In this document: piece after piece, positions 14,159-26,500 of the stretch | How positions within the stretch are numbered: position 1 is the stretch's first letter | How the letters are laid out: every line of letters begins with the position of its first letter | Source: Maylandia zebra | Taxonomy: Eukaryota; Chordata; Actinopteri; Cichliformes; Cichlidae | Assembly: GCF_041146795.1 (NCBI RefSeq) | Contig: NC_135178.1 | Span: 6,826,844-6,890,843 of the forward strand | Length of the DNA: 64,000 nt | Direction: 5' to 3' | The notes under the pieces: generated by a model | Seen by the model: the letters and a program-made list of their open reading frames with translations, nothing else | The model's database searches: none | What the model was told of the DNA's origin: nothing | Made by a program: the position numbers and the translations under genes

Positions 14159-14257
14159 ACTCATTCACTGCCATTGACGTCTATAGCCGTCAATTGCAGT
14201 GCATGAGTCAATGGGTTTAACTCATTCACTGCCAATGGCTGGCAGTGAATGAGTTAA
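14159..14257. repeat. TTAA-bounded palindromic repeat (MITE-like)
   Basis: The core is a perfect hairpin: arm TTAACTCATTCACTGCCA at 14217-14234, five-base loop, and the exact complement at 14240-14257. A related arm with CACTGCCATTGACGTCTATAG precedes it at 14159. TTAA at both ends fits piggyBac-type target sites; that class is an inference. Confidence 0.6.
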
Positions 14258-14284
14258 TAAATATAAAATAATTATTACTTTTTA

Positions 14285-15245
14285 AATTTTAACCCTTTAA
14301 ACACCAGTTTGTTTGTCCATTGCACCAGCTGGAAGATAACCTCAAATCTCGCAATTTTATATAATTGCATTGCTACTGAAATTTCTTGTATTATTAATAG
14401 TAGAGTCTGGGGCATGTAATTGATTCTCATCAACATTGATTATAATGGATTGTTATTTTTGTGCAGAGAGAGCAAAAACATAAAAACTCCCTCTCAGCTT
14501 GTTCGTGGCCAAAAATGGCCACCCCTTGTTTACGTTTACAAAATGCTATAAAATTCATATATTAAGAAAAATTTCCACCTTTTTTTACTTGATTTTTTAG
14601 ATTGTGCTGTTCATGAAAATCAAAATTTCATTCAAATTCAGAATTTTAACCCTTTAAATACCAGTTAGATCACATAATCCTAGGAACTCATAAATGGAAA
14701 AAATCATAAAACCCCATTTTTTCCCCCAAATAAAACATGCCATCTGATTTATTATCTACCCATGGTGGAGGTTAGATGTATAGCAATAATTAACAGTATC
14801 AGTGACTTTTATACATCTTTGTTTTTTTGTGCAGTGACAGAAAAACATAAAAACTCCCTCTCAGATTGTTCGTGGCCAAAAATGGCCACCCCTTGTTTAT
14901 TAAATTTCCACTTTTTTTGACTTGATTTTTTAGATTAGCATCAGTGCTGTTCATCAAGACCAAAATTTCAATTAAATCCATAATTGTAACCCTTTAAATA
15001 CCAGTTAGATCACATAATTTTAATGATTTACATAGGGATAAAAGCATAAAATCCCCATCTTTTTTTCTAAATAATACATGCAAACTGATTTATTTTCTAA
15101 CCATGATGGAGGTTAGATGCATAGCAATAATTAAAAGTATCAATGAGTTTTATGCATCTTTGGGTTTTTTTTGCAGTAACAGAAAAACAAAAAAATCCCT
15201 CTCAGCTTGTTCGTGGCCAAAAATGGCCACCCCCTGTTTATTGTT
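14285..15245. repeat. Three diverged tandem units, 367 and 341 bp spacing, with a shared palindrome
   Basis: Each unit has AACCCTTTAAATACCAGTTA, a T-rich middle, GGTGGAGGTTAGATG, an ATACATCTTTG word, and ends in TTCGTGGCCAAAAATGGCCAC. The palindrome GTGGCCAAAAATGGCCAC recurs at about 14505, 14872 and 15213. Diverged copies also lie at 10554 and 16571. TTAACCCTTTAAA at unit starts resembles piggyBac-type ends, but no transposase is confirmed. Confidence 0.75.
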
Positions 15246-16830
15246 TCCTGTTTCCCCTGTGCCAGTTTTCATTTGAGGAGTGACCAAGAGTTTGTCCTCG
15301 GAGCTCCTCCGTCAGTTGGAGTCTGAACCCCTTTCCCTTTTTTACTTCCTGAGAACTTCCAGTGTTGTCATCCAACATGCTATATATTGCTTTATTCTGG
15401 TTTAGGCTCACATCTCCACTTCATCTATAATCCTCCAATCCTCACACCTCTGCCTCCCGTGCAGGTTTGTAAGGGTGCACAGCAGCTAAAAGATCTCCTT
15501 TGTTATAAAAAAAGTCAAAAGTATATCTCAGGCTGCTAGTGCAGGGAACTGCATACAGGGTGACATCTGGTTTGATACCAGTGGGTACTGGATTGTAGAG
15601 CAGTCTCTCTTCAGTGGGACCCACATGGTTTTCCTTTCATGAGGGATCCACTCAGTCACCGGCTCCTCGGTCTCAGAAAATGCTCCTATGTTCTTTTCCA
15701 TCAGCTGCTCGGCCTCCACCTCCATGCCCCCAAACCCCAATCCTCCCCCAAAGAAGAGGATTCACACACTGGCTAGTACTCATCTTCAGTGGTGATGCAG
15801 TCAGCCTCTTTGGAGATTGTCCCCTCATCTTCTGGAGAGGAAGTTTCTTCATCTTGGGCAGATGTCTCTTCTTCAAGGGCAGAGCACTGCTTTCCGTCCT
15901 TGCTCTCTGACCAGATCATATAGACAGTGCTTGAAGCAGTGATGACCTTCTTGCCATATGGCCAGAATAAATGATCTGGAAGCTGTTAGGCTTACTTACA
16001 GCAGTAGCTCTGTCTGCACCTGCAGAAACTCCAGGACACGTTTACAAACAGTGTTTGTCGTTGTTTGCGCTGCAGCTGCAGCTTTGAACTCTACAAAGTG
16101 TCCTGTAATTAGGTTTCTTTTTTGGTTTTTGGTTTTTTAGAGTTATTTTGGGTATGGCATCTTTTTATGAAAAATACAAGAGTAAAAGTGCTTTTAACAT
16201 GTGCTTCAAAGCTAAGTTTGACTGGGAACCTCAAAGCTCAATAGCCTGCATCCACAGAAATTCACTGCAGCCTATGTAATGTTTGATGCGTCATTATTTA
16301 TTCCAGTCTACGTCAAAATTGTTTCATTATTTTGGTCCATTGGAGTGTGGTAAGCCATCAAATACCGCTACTAGAAACTCGGAATATTACATGAAATTGC
16401 TTGCTTGGCCAAAAATGGGTAAATGGTGTAATTTGGTAAAAAAAAACCAAACATTAAAAACTACAATTTTCATGTGTTGAGTTTAGAATAAAAGCAATTT
16501 TACCTAAACCGCATGTTATAGTACTGTCAATAACAAGGAATCAAAAAAGGTGGTTATAATGGGTTTCAATTGGCCAAAAATGGCCACGATAGAGTCAAGA
16601 GGAACAATTTGGTGTATAGTGAATATTATTGACATTATTAAAGGAGGGAAACCCTCACAAAAAACGGATAGAGCTGTGGAGCAGCCAAGGGAATAGACTG
16701 AATTAAAAATTACTTCACTAAAATATAATTTATTATACAAAAACAGTTAAAAATGTAAAAGGAATTAAAACAACCCTGGCCAGGGAAAACACACAATAAA
16801 AATCAATAAAACACAAACATTAAAAGTCCA
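15246..16830. other. Repeat-associated block without a confirmed gene
   Basis: On the minus strand between about 15900 and 15440 there is an acidic coding-like text (SALEEETS.., SPEDEGTIS) followed in another frame by PTGIKPDVTLYAV and FDFFYNKGDLLAAV. It could be a decayed transposase N-terminus, given the TTAA-type repeats around it, but frames are broken and I cannot name it. Two GGCCAAAAATGG words occur near 16409 and 16572. Confidence 0.3.
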
Positions 16831-17120
16831 GTGGCGTCCGCCACGGCGTAAAAGTCACTAAAAGTTAAAAATCCAGCCAATCAGAGCAGAAGGGGAAACC
16901 CGGCGGCGTCCTCGCCGTCCTATCAGTGTCTCTGCTTCGGCGTGCCCGGATGGGCAGAGCTCTTAATTCTGCCCGCCGCTTTCCTGTAGCACGCCAATCG
17001 GCACCAGCCCGTCTCGCCGTGGGAGGTAGGGCGCTGTCCCGCTGCCACTGATTCCCCACCGTAGCGTGATCTGGCCTCGTTGTTATTCCAGCAGCAGAAC
17101 AGCTCCCTCCGCTTCTCTGC
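16830..17120. other. CpG-rich patch with two CCAAT words
   Basis: A GC- and CpG-rich stretch interrupts AT-rich surroundings. CCAATC occurs at about 16876 and 16993. No open frame is convincing. It may be a transposon promoter or an unannotated start region; nothing decides. Confidence 0.3.
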
Positions 17121-17520
17121 TCGCTGGCGTCGTATGCTCTCCCACGTATAAAGTAGTGATGGAGCTTTACTTAAACATTTCTTCAGCAAATCTACAACAC
17201 AGAGGCTTCTTCACATTCACACTTTGTGACATAACAGCGGTCCTCTCCAAAGCAAGTGTTCCTCAAACAGTCCTTTGGAATTCAATTCAAAATACAAATC
17301 TGTGTATATAAAAGCCATTGTGACTTGTTTCTAAGCTTTGATTCTTTTGGGGAAAGAAAATAAAAAGAGAAGGAAAATAAAAGGGAAAAAGAGCCTGCAT
17401 TTTAAAGCCTCATTAGTGTGGTTCCCATGTAATTCACCCCCGCCTCATCGAGCAACTAAATGTCACTCCTTTCTCCTTCCCTGGAACTTACACAAAACTT
17501 GATTTTTATTCTAGAAGACT

Positions 17521-17900
17521 CTTTAACCCTCCGCTGCATAGCGTTGCCCTGAGGCAACAAACCACATGTTCATGCCTTACACTGGCCCTTCAAAAAACAA
17601 AACAAAACAACCTTTTTTTTTTCTTCAAATAATGCTACCGGGCACATCTCTTTCCAATAAAATGATGAGTTGAAGGTGGTGTGACTTTCTGCAAGCTGCA
17701 CTACGAGCGACATCTCCATTAGGAGGCAAGATAAAGATCACAATTTTACATGTTTATAGTGAAATAAATGTATATAAAAATACTTGTATGTGCATGAATA
17801 TGTTAAGAAGCATATTTGAATGTTTGTTCTACTTTTTAAAATTTATTTATACAGCAAAACTGTTAATTTTCATTCGTTGCCTCAAGGCAACACTGTGCAG
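17521..17900. repeat. Segment bounded by paired GTTGCC-GGCAAC palindromes
   Basis: GTTGCCCTGAGGCAAC at about 17543 and GTTGCCTCAAGGCAAC at about 17876 are near-identical palindromes about 333 bp apart. TTTAACCCTCC precedes the first. The arrangement resembles a small non-autonomous element. Confidence 0.4.
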
Positions 17901-18239
17901 TTAGCCTATTTTTTTTCAGGCAATATAATGCATCTGCATATGTGTGTAGAGATGTGTTTGGGTGTATTTATATAATCATAGTCAATGTTTTTTACTTTAC
18001 AATCTACTCATAATTACAGGACATGAATGTAAAAACCTTTTATGGAAGGAAACTGCACTTTCTGTCCTCAGAAAGTGAGGGCAGTGAGCTTTCAGGGAGT
18101 GACAGTGAAGTAGTGGATCAGGTTTGAGGGACACTTAGGAGCTCAGGGGTCAGTTGGTAAAGTAACTGTGTCTGTGGTCGTGTATTACTTATTGTTGTTG
18201 GGGCACAAATTTGTTTACACACTCACATTGTGCGGTCTC

Positions 18240-18470
18240 GCAAATTGTAACACAGCAAAATCTCCAGTGTTAAATTAACACTAGAGAGTGTCTATATGGG
18301 TCCACTCCTCTGAGTGTTAAATACAACACTGTTGAGTGTTAAATGAACACTTTTGACAGTGTTATATGTTTAAAAGTAACCTAGTCACTTTTGAAGATTA
18401 ACAATGACTGACACTGAGCAGTGCTGAAAATAACTCAAAATGTTAGAAATATTCCAGTTGTGATGGGAAG
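18240..18470. repeat. MITE-like repeat with AGTGTTAAAT/ATTAACACT words
   Basis: Multiple alternating AGTGTTAAA and TTAACACT half-palindromes occur between 18270 and 18365. This looks like a common fish miniature element; boundaries are unclear. Confidence 0.4.
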
Positions 18471-18726
18471 GGCCAGGATAAGTCTCCAGGAAATGAATGT
18501 AAGTTAATGTAATGTCCCCAAAAGGGATGGAAACACAACATGTGTGTGTGTGTGTTTGCGCACGATCATGGGGTTAGGGTCAAATGTTTGATGTATTTTG
18601 TCAAATTGTGTCAAATGTTATGATTGATATATTATTAGGGGCCCTAAAGCTCCCCCAAAATAAGGAGAAATGTTTTTTTTCCCAAAAAATTAAAAAGTCA
18701 TGGAGTAGTAGGTTAAAAACAGTGAA

Positions 18727-18770
18727 AAACAAACAAACAAACAAACACAAAAACAACAACAAACAAATCA
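18727..18770. repeat. (CAAA)n simple repeat
   Basis: AAACAAACAAAC units run on, grading into ACAACAAC. Confidence 0.8.
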
Positions 18771-18927
18771 CATTTTAAGAGATTAGAGGAAACTTTATAT
18801 TGAAAACTCAAACTTCTTAAAAGAAACCGTCGCCCAAATTTCAGCCCTGGGGCCAAATCTAAAACCAGTTTTAATATATAAATACATAAATCTTATACAC
18901 TAAACTGCAAAGAAGAAAACACAGTAC

Positions 18928-20585
18928 TTTATTATCAGAAGACAATGCCTTGATTGTACATTCACAGCTGAAGTCAGTACAAAAACATTTGCGTGGGTGG
19001 GTGCCAGTCCCTTTGAAAAACATCACTGACAGCAAAGTGGTCCACTTTCTTTAAAAGTGTGTCCACTAACACATGATGTGAAGATATAGCTACAAGAAAT
19101 TAAAAAATGACAGACGAATCAGATTACGGAAAATCTTAAAATAATAATAACTTTTTGTAAAAATGCCATTTGGCTCCTGGCCTAAAGAAATATTTGCTCA
19201 CAGTGACGCTGCTTATACCAAGCACGCCAATTCCCCTAAACCAGTCGGTCCTTCACACCAATTGGTTCTTTGGAAATTTAAGCACATGGTTATCAGCGCT
19301 CAGTCGTGCATTCTGCAAACCGTCCTGGCTGTAAAACCTCAGAGATGACTCAACGTGGACTCATGAAGATTTCCCAACAGATTGTTTTCAGAATCACTGG
19401 ATCGTATGACGTTTATAAGATCACTGAAGTGAGTAACGGAAAAGTACAGACTGAGTTTATGGATGGTTAAAAACTCGTCATCATTACTACATCCTAGAGT
19501 GTTCCTCCTCCACAGCTGCGTCACGCCACCAAAGACTAAAAGGCAATTATTAATTCTTGTCTTATGAAGAGTCTTACAGGACGCCCACGAAATTGGTTGC
19601 ATAAAAATTTTGCTTAATAGTTTTGTGAGAAGCTGATGTCACACATGAATACTTTGGTTATGTCATATTTCTTTCACAGTGGGGGTGGAAAAAGAAGAAG
19701 AAAACTCCAGAAACAAATAGTCTCTTAATCAGTTATTCAATGTGAGAAACACGTATACAGAAATTATATAACAACTTCACACAGGTGCACAAATCCAGCG
19801 TTCAAAACAAGTTGAAAAAACAAACTGCAGCAATCCAGTGATGTTGTCAAATGTGACAGTGAACAGCTACCTCAGTACATTCATCCTCAGAGACACATTT
19901 GGTCCGTCTTTCAGGCAGAGAGCAGAGAAAAAACACTCTTGATTACAGTCTGTGTGGAAATGTGAAACACGTAACTAAGTAACAGCATGGTTTCTGCAGA
20001 ACATTCACCCAAACACTCAACCTGCTTTGTGATGGTTATTTTGCTTTTTAAATAATGACCGTATCAAAAACTAATTAAAGCATGTTTATCTACCCTGACA
20101 TGAATGAGACCAATCAGCTGACTTCCCCATAGAGACGGGCAGTGTTTAAAGGTACCCTTTAAAAAGAACAACCTTTGACATTGTTGGCTGTGGGCATGCT
20201 TGAGGAATACAGCCATTACTTTAGTGGAATGGATGGTACAAACAAAGTATTGATGGATTTGGGATCCTTGATGCTTTGGCTACGTAGGCTTGATGCACAG
20301 ACCATAAAAAAATCTAAAACTGAGCAGCAGCAGTAGCAAGGACATGTTTTTAAATTCTTATTTTGCTAAATGACAATAACGGATTTTAATCACACTGTGT
20401 TTAGAGGACTTCAGTGGCCATCAGGACAGAGCGAATGCTCATGTTGTCTGCTCTGAGGCTGGAGAACAGGGATTCCTAGCAGTAATTCAGATGTGTTGAG
20501 AAGTACAGACCCCCAGTAGGCAGATCTCCTTCAGCTGATAGTGCTCTGCCTTTGAACATTCCAGCAGGTGCCACTACTTTCCTGC
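18928..20585 (-). other. erlin2: erlin2 3' UTR region with two candidate poly(A) signals
   Basis: Downstream of the erlin2 stop on the minus strand, an ATTAAA signal lies at 20390-20385 and an AATAAA at 18933-18928. The first would give a 3' UTR of about 200 nt, the second about 1.65 kb. The text between is unique sequence. Which is used cannot be told here. Confidence 0.5.
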
Positions 20586-23500
20586 CTAATCCAGGTCCAT
20601 GATGTGCTCGGCAACAATGTCCATGGCTGCCGAGGCCTTGATGGAGCTCCCTGCTGAGCCAGAGTCCACAAACATCTGTGGTATGTCGCTCCCAAAGTAG
20701 ATTTTGCTGTTGGCTGCGATGGCCTTGTATTTCATCAGCTGCAGGTACTCTGGTGTTAGCTTGAGCTGTGAGAGGGAGCGACAGGATTCCAGTGAAGGAA
20801 GGTAATTTTGCAGCCCACATTTGTCAACCACAATATGTGTTTGTGTCTTTACCTTATTGGCCTCAGCCGCTCGCTGAGACGTGTAGAACTCTGCATCAGC
20901 CTTGGCTTTCTGCCGGGCCAAGAAAGCACCGTCTATGAACCACAAACACAAACTCATATGAATCATTAGCGGCATGGCAGTTTAACAAAAACTCTACCGT
21001 AGGCGTCAGAGAGCGGGAAGCTGGAGGATTTTCTGCAAATATGTATTTGACCCAACCGCTAACTCCCAAATGCAGCAGCCAAAACAAATGCCCTTGGAAA
21101 AGAGCAAACATGTGGCAGTACTTACTGCTGAGTTTTACACTTTCCATTATCAGATTTATAAAACTGTACCTGTACCGTACTCACAATGCAGTTCACTTGA
21201 TGGATACATTCATTTTAGAGATCAAAGAAATAGGATCCCTTTAAAATTTAAACAGAATACTTTAAAAATGAGCCCAGTAAATTAAATCAAGTCATTCTTA
21301 TGAAATCATTCTGTTTTAATAAAAGTGCATTTGTATGAAACACTGACGTCAGACATTCACTGGCCACTTTGTTAGGTACACCTGTTCAACTAGACATTTA
21401 AACTAATGAGCAGTCAGCAGAAAATCTGTGTATTTGCATGTAATCGAGTCGACCTGCGGTTCAAAGCGAGGATCAGAATGATGATATAAGTGACTGCATG
21501 TGCTCTGAGTATTTGAGAAACTGCTGGGATTTTCCCCACACAAGCATCTCTTGTGTTTACAGAAAATGGTTTGAAAATATCCAGTAAGCCTCAGTTATCT
21601 GGGTGAAAATGCCATCAAGAGAATCGCAAGACTGATTTGAGTTGATATGAAGGCAACAGTATATCAAATAACAACTTATACCCAATATCCAGGGTATGCA
21701 GAGGAGTATTTCAAAACACAGAGCATGTCCAGCCAAGATATCTGCATCTGGGCTACAGAAACAGAAGACCACACTGGGTGTCACTCCTATCAGCTAAGAA
21801 CAGAAAGCTGAGGCTAGACGATTAGAAAAATGTTGCCTGGTCTGATGAGGCTCCATTTCTGCCACCGCATTTGAATAGCAGGGTCAGAATTTGGCAATAA
21901 CACAGTAAAAGCATGTCTCCCTCCTACATTGTATCAATGGTTCTGACTCATGCTGGTGATGAATGAATCGTTTCTCCTCGCTGAATGCAAAGCACCACAA
22001 TCGCTCCTCTTTCTTCTTCCTTCACTGCTGGATACAAACCTTCAATCTCAGAGATTCTTTTTTCCGTTTCCTTCTCCATGACTTTCTGTCCAAACTTGAT
22101 TTCTGCAACTTGAGCCACTTTCTCAGCCTCTACAAAAAACAAAACAAAACCCCAAAACATCCAAGCATGTTAGCACGTTGAGTGCAACTAACTCCGAACA
22201 AAGCGCTCTCAACACGACAGTCTCGCTTCAGTTTCTCACCTATCACCGCTTTAATCCTCTCCGTCTCTGCCTCCTTCTCCACAACCTTCTGTGTCTGCTG
22301 GGAGATCAGCAGCTTGGTCTTCTCGCTCTCCCTGCGAACATGTTAAAGAGCAGTTAATAAAAAAACAAAACAAAACAAAAATGCTTTAACTGAGAGCTAC
22401 ATGTGACTTCTGTGTGCAAGCTTGACTTTGGGAGCTGCTTGCTGCCGGATGTCTGTGGTTTGTTTCAATATTAACTTCCACAGAAATCAACATCATTACC
22501 AAAGAAGCTCCAAGGTTTGTGGAAGGGCATGACACAGCACTCAGACACTGGCAAAGGAGCTCAACCCTGCGTCTGCCCCCACAACTTTCCAAACCTTTAT
22601 CTCAAATCTGTTATTCTGGCATCCAAACCACATCTTGCAGCAAAACCTGCACACTAATTCTCTGTTTTACCTTCAGCCTCAGAGGAGCCACTAGTGTCCA
22701 CTCAGGAGACTAATGACTAATGCCTTTCCCACAGACTGGACTGCCTTTTGTAACACTATGATCTCAAGTTTCAAATTCACAATGTTTTTATTACTGTCCA
22801 GAACAAAAACCAAAACGAAGTCTGTCGTGGAAACAAAACTGAAAGAAACACGTGAATCGAAGATCTAATTACCCTCCACAAACAGCAGTTATAGAGGAAA
22901 ACAGGATAAAAAGCCTGACTTCCTGTGCTGCTGTCTAAACAAAGTACCAGAAATACAGATGCTACTGCCTCCCACAGGTCAGAAAGGTACTTTAGTGACC
23001 GAATCTAACAAAGTGAAAGTAGCGATACTGGAGACTTATTTAAAAAGGAATCAGTTTATTACAAGAGACTAGATTCTTATCAAGCTGTCGAAGTACACAG
23101 CTCACTGTTGTGGCTAGTGTGAACATTTCTTCATAATTTTACGCATGCACACATGCACTCATGCATGCATGCATACACTCTTTGCTTAAATAGATGTGAG
23201 TTACTGCAGAGCCCTTGGCTAGAGCCGTTTCCCTTCTGGGTCCAGTTTTTCCATGACTGCATCAACGAGTTGAAAAAAACGTTGGTTTTAATCCGTGCAG
23301 CTTTTTAACTCTTCCACACACATCACTGCTTAACCAAGAACCTCCACTTTTTAGAAGGTCAGAAAAATAAAACTCACTTTTTTAGGCTCCCACCCAAAAA
23401 GTTTTATCAATCGAACTCCTCAGCAGCACAAGCTTGTTTTGGCTGCTCCCTTATTCAGAAGCGCCACGGCAGGTAGAGCCCCATGTTTGAGTTGGAAGAC

Positions 23501-26500
23501 TTGGATGCTTCACAGCTCTACGGTGTATCAACACATTTGCCTTTCATAAGAAACATCACTGAATAGAGAATCAGATCAGAGGTGTTGTGTCAGAAAGAGC
23601 ATCTGGTGTGTAAAATTAATTTAAAAAAATAAAATAAATTAATGAGACGAATCAAAAATGTTGCGTTTCCGTTGTAGTGACCACATGTGAATAAGAGAGG
23701 AGCTCCCAATAAAACTCAGAGCTTCAGCACTGCTTTCCCTCCACTCACAGGTTGATATGAATGCTGTACCTACATCGGGGCAAAAATAGCTGATTTACTG
23801 CTTATTCTACCTCCGTTCTCTCACTTATGGCCAACATAGAAACCACAGTTTCTATTTTGTCAGTATGCACAACATGGGCGTCTGAGTGCCGTAAACTTTG
23901 TAAGAACCTGAAGGAAAGCAGCAAACAAGTCCACGAGCACACCGATGATTTTTTTTGTGACCACTCAGCCTGTCCATGTGACACCAAACACACACGCGTC
24001 CTTCACACAGACTCCAAGTGGACAACAGCTCACCTGTGCCGTCTGTAGGAGCGTACACCACCAGCATGAGGTCAAGAGTTCAGTTGTGTGTTTTTTCTTT
24101 TAGTTGTGCTGGTGGCAGTGGGTCACAGTTACACAGTTTTCCATGTAGTAATGAAAGAATATAGAAATCTGTTTGAATGTCGTGCTATGGAATGTTTAAC
24201 AAATGTAGTGAGTAAGTGATGGTGATCACATATGCAGGTCTACACATGATGTTCTGCTCTGATGGATTTAGGGTCATTATTAATGTGATGATTTAAAGTA
24301 GTTTGTTTTAAGGTCAGAGTGAATGTGGGTGCTCACTTCACTGCTTTGGATCTTCTGCTACATGTTCACACACAACAGATCTCTGTGAATTATTCACTTT
24401 TCTACAGTTGCGTTGAATGTTTGCCATCGCCTCGCATAAAGAGCTTAAAGGATCTTCATTTAAGCATGCTTTCCCAGTAAGACAAGTCAGAGTTACACAT
24501 AGTATTGTGTAATAGAGTAAATGCACCCACAGGTAACAAAGACCAGATGACTAAGTACCATCTAAATTCTGTCCGTTATGTAACAACATATGGGCGTCCA
24601 TGGAAGACTTAAGTGTATTAAATTATTTAATTTCAAGTTATTTTTTTATATTCTTCTCATTCAGTCCTTATAAACATCCCCAAAGGAGAAGTCTAGAAGA
24701 ATCATATTATTTTTTCCTCCCCATTTCATATTCCTTGTGGAATAATTAGAAGAAAAACAAATCAAAAAACAAAACTCACATAAGCTCGTAGTTCCGGCGA
24801 ATGCTCTCTGGGATGTTGGGCTTTGTGACACGGACCGCCTGTGGATAAACGGGACAGAAAAAACATTCAGATGGAATGCAACGACCAACAAGACCATAAA
24901 AAGAGCTTTTTACCACCAGAGAAGCTCCTGCTGGAGAGGAGCCCAGGCCCAGTGAAGTCCTGTTTAAGAACTCTCAACCGAAACTGTTATTTCAGCAGTT
25001 CCTGTTGATTTAGAGTAACCATGTGTGGAGGAGTAAAGCCCAGTGAAGACCTTAACACTCCGGACTGACACATGGCTACACTGATGAGTGCAGTGAGGAG
25101 GTGAATTAACAGTGGGGAAGAAGAAAAAAAAAATCATCAGGCTCCCTTGTAACTTTAAAGAAACACTGTTTTGTGATTTGATCCAAACTATGGGAGAGAG
25201 CCTTTGTAAATCAATTTTATGGACTGAAGACTGGGTTTAATTAGGCTAAAATTATCATGTGTAAATGATTACAAATGTTCCTCTCTGTCGCCTCATTTGA
25301 GCTTTCCCTTTATTAGAACAAGAAAACATTTGGCACTTTCCAAAGGAATGATTCAGAGTCAGACCCCCTGCCATCCAGATATTCAGTCAGCATTCAAGAT
25401 CAGAAAAGGTCGACAGAGGATGAATAATAACGCCCCTCAGGGAACTTCACCTAAACTGAAAGTGAAAGCATCCAAGCTAAAAAGACAACACAAAGCCTCT
25501 AGTGTCTTTTTTATATAATATGTGTACTCTAAAAACATTAAAATCAGGTTTGGGGTTGGACCAATCCGAACGTCTCGGAATAACTAAATTCAATCCTTTA
25601 TAATAAATATCTACAGGTCAGAATTTGATTCACAAATGTGAACCATGTATTGCATTTTGTTTGACTCAGACAGCTCAGTTGTATAATAAACTAGTGTTTC
25701 ATTTCCCAGACGAACTGTAATTTCTGTTGCATCAGTAACCTAGGAATAACTCTCGTTGGTGCTCTTGGCAACCGTTAGAGGACACAGACACCACTCTAAC
25801 ATGTGTCCAGCAACAAAAACAAGGAGAAAGCTAAAGCAGCACAAAGGCTGGAAGTGAGATTGAACATCTGGCACTGACTGTTTTTCGGAGGAGTTCTAGC
25901 TGCACCAGCATGATTACATTTTGCTTCTTCTACAGAGTAAGCAAACAAAATGAAGATCTTAGGAAGGTTAAGCAACAGCAATTTTAAAACGGCTGACAGA
26001 TCTACAGTCAGGCCTTCTTTATAATGTAAATAAACTCTTTTAACCAAGTTATCTTATCAACACAGTCTTACTCAGTCACAAAGGTATGCTAATTAACAAG
26101 GCATGCAGAGACTAAAGCCACAGCTTCCACTTTAATGAAGACATAATAACATACAGTCCTGGTCAAATGTTTAAGACCACTTGAATGGCAACAACAACAA
26201 AAAAAATATTTTGCATGTTTGGATCTTAACAAGGTTCCAAGCAGAGCTTCAACATACAAGGTGAAATGGGAGTGGGACCAAACATTTTTTGGAGCATGCA
26301 ATTTATTAAAAACAAAGCTTAAACTGAAACAGGCTGTTTTACAGCTGATCAAAAGTTCAGGACCACATGCTTTAAAAGGTCAAATCTGTGCAAAAATGTG
26401 GATTCATTGTCATTTTCTGTCAGATAGTCACACTGTCATGACTGTCTCATGGCTGTCCGTCAAGACACTGGATCCTCAGCCCAAATTAAGGCTGTTACCG

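Noticed and set aside
14285..15245. CRISPR-like array
   Set aside because: The spacing (341-367 bp) is far too long and units are similar along their whole length; this is a eukaryotic tandem repeat.
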